A stretch of 64,000 nucleotides of DNA from NCBI GenBank assembly GCA_030603365.1, contig JAUVXV010000003.1, forward strand, positions 301,494 through 365,493. Direction: 5' to 3'. The position numbers and the translations under genes were made by a program. The notes beneath the pieces are model-generated. The model did no database searches, was not told the DNA's origin, and was given only the letters and a program-made list of their open reading frames with translations. The stretch comes from Candidatus Heimdallarchaeota archaeon (GTDB lineage Archaea; Asgardarchaeota; Heimdallarchaeia; Heimdallarchaeales; Heimdallarchaeaceae). Below are positions 63,940 to 64,000 of this stretch, one piece after another (positions within the stretch are counted from its first letter, which is position 1; each line of letters begins with the position of its first letter).

Positions 63940-64000
63940 ATCCTGAGCACTTGTCTTCAACCTCATATTTCATTTTCAGCTGACATCTCCGTCATCGTTC

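Noticed and set aside
1..64000. CRISPR array, insertion sequence or prophage
   Set aside because: No regularly spaced repeats, transposase or integrase motifs, or phage structural genes were found in any frame.

Overview
The window looks like archaeal chromosome, most probably from an Asgard archaeon (Heimdallarchaeia-like); this is inference from gene content, not a database match. Base composition is about one third G+C. Many genes start a few bases downstream of a point about 25 bp past an AT-rich TATA element, so near-leaderless transcription seems common. Archaeal markers are AMP phosphorylase, an Orc1/Cdc6-family ATPase, a stand-alone Lrp ligand-binding domain, an archaeal-type three-cysteine peroxiredoxin, free-standing AlaX and a tRNA-Pro gene with an intron. 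Eukaryote-flavoured proteins point to Asgard: a membrane protein with a RING-like zinc finger, a SIRT6/7-like sirtuin, a TPR protein with a longin/roadblock-like C-terminus, and a two-domain acetyltransferase-fold protein that reads like N-myristoyltransferase.

Layout. 1-12 kb: housekeeping and salvage genes (alpha/beta hydrolases, ICMT-like methyltransferase, Lrp regulator, peroxiredoxin, DegV, adenine deaminase, AlaX, AMP phosphorylase, GNAT, Orc1/Cdc6, RAM domain). 12-18.3 kb: a divergent locus. A leftward pair encodes a secreted von Willebrand A protein and a membrane RING-like protein. A rightward trio encodes a small winged-helix protein, a MinD/ParA-type ATPase and a two-pass membrane protein. 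The shared promoter region is packed with AT-rich inverted repeats. A tRNA-Pro(GGG) gene lies antisense over the end of the trio. 18-31 kb: GAF protein, creatininase-family hydrolase, a polytopic membrane protein, an Ntn asparaginase, an ABC-2 exporter, a broken zinc-ribbon gene, an MFS carrier, a beta-helix surface protein and a zinc-ribbon membrane protein. 31-45.7 kb: HAD phosphatase, nitrilase, orphan DNA methyltransferase, dodecin, M20 peptidase, sirtuin, a secreted three-repeat protein, a secreted SGNH-like protein, the TPR-longin protein, a GH20 hexosaminidase and a DUF3160 lipoprotein-like protein. 45.7-55.9 kb: an amber-interrupted DinB-like gene, the NMT-like gene, an M28 peptidase, a beta-lactamase-fold hydrolase, a second M20 peptidase, a SAM methyltransferase, a DUF362 membrane protein, an unrecognised cysteine-motif protein and another hydrolase. 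55.9-64 kb: a patch of decay (in-frame stops, truncated MBL and PPOX genes) around an aldo/keto reductase and a coiled-coil gene, then an ICMT-like methyltransferase, nadE flanked by two MBL paralogues, and a higher-G+C SDR gene at the right end.

Most genes are single transcription units with T-rich tracts behind them. Clear operons are few: vWA-RING, wHTH-MinD-membrane protein, and the ABC exporter pair. A recurring theme is exported proteins with a signal peptide, a large outer domain, one C-terminal membrane helix and a short basic tail; some also carry a cytoplasmic zinc module. No insertion sequence, CRISPR array or prophage was seen.
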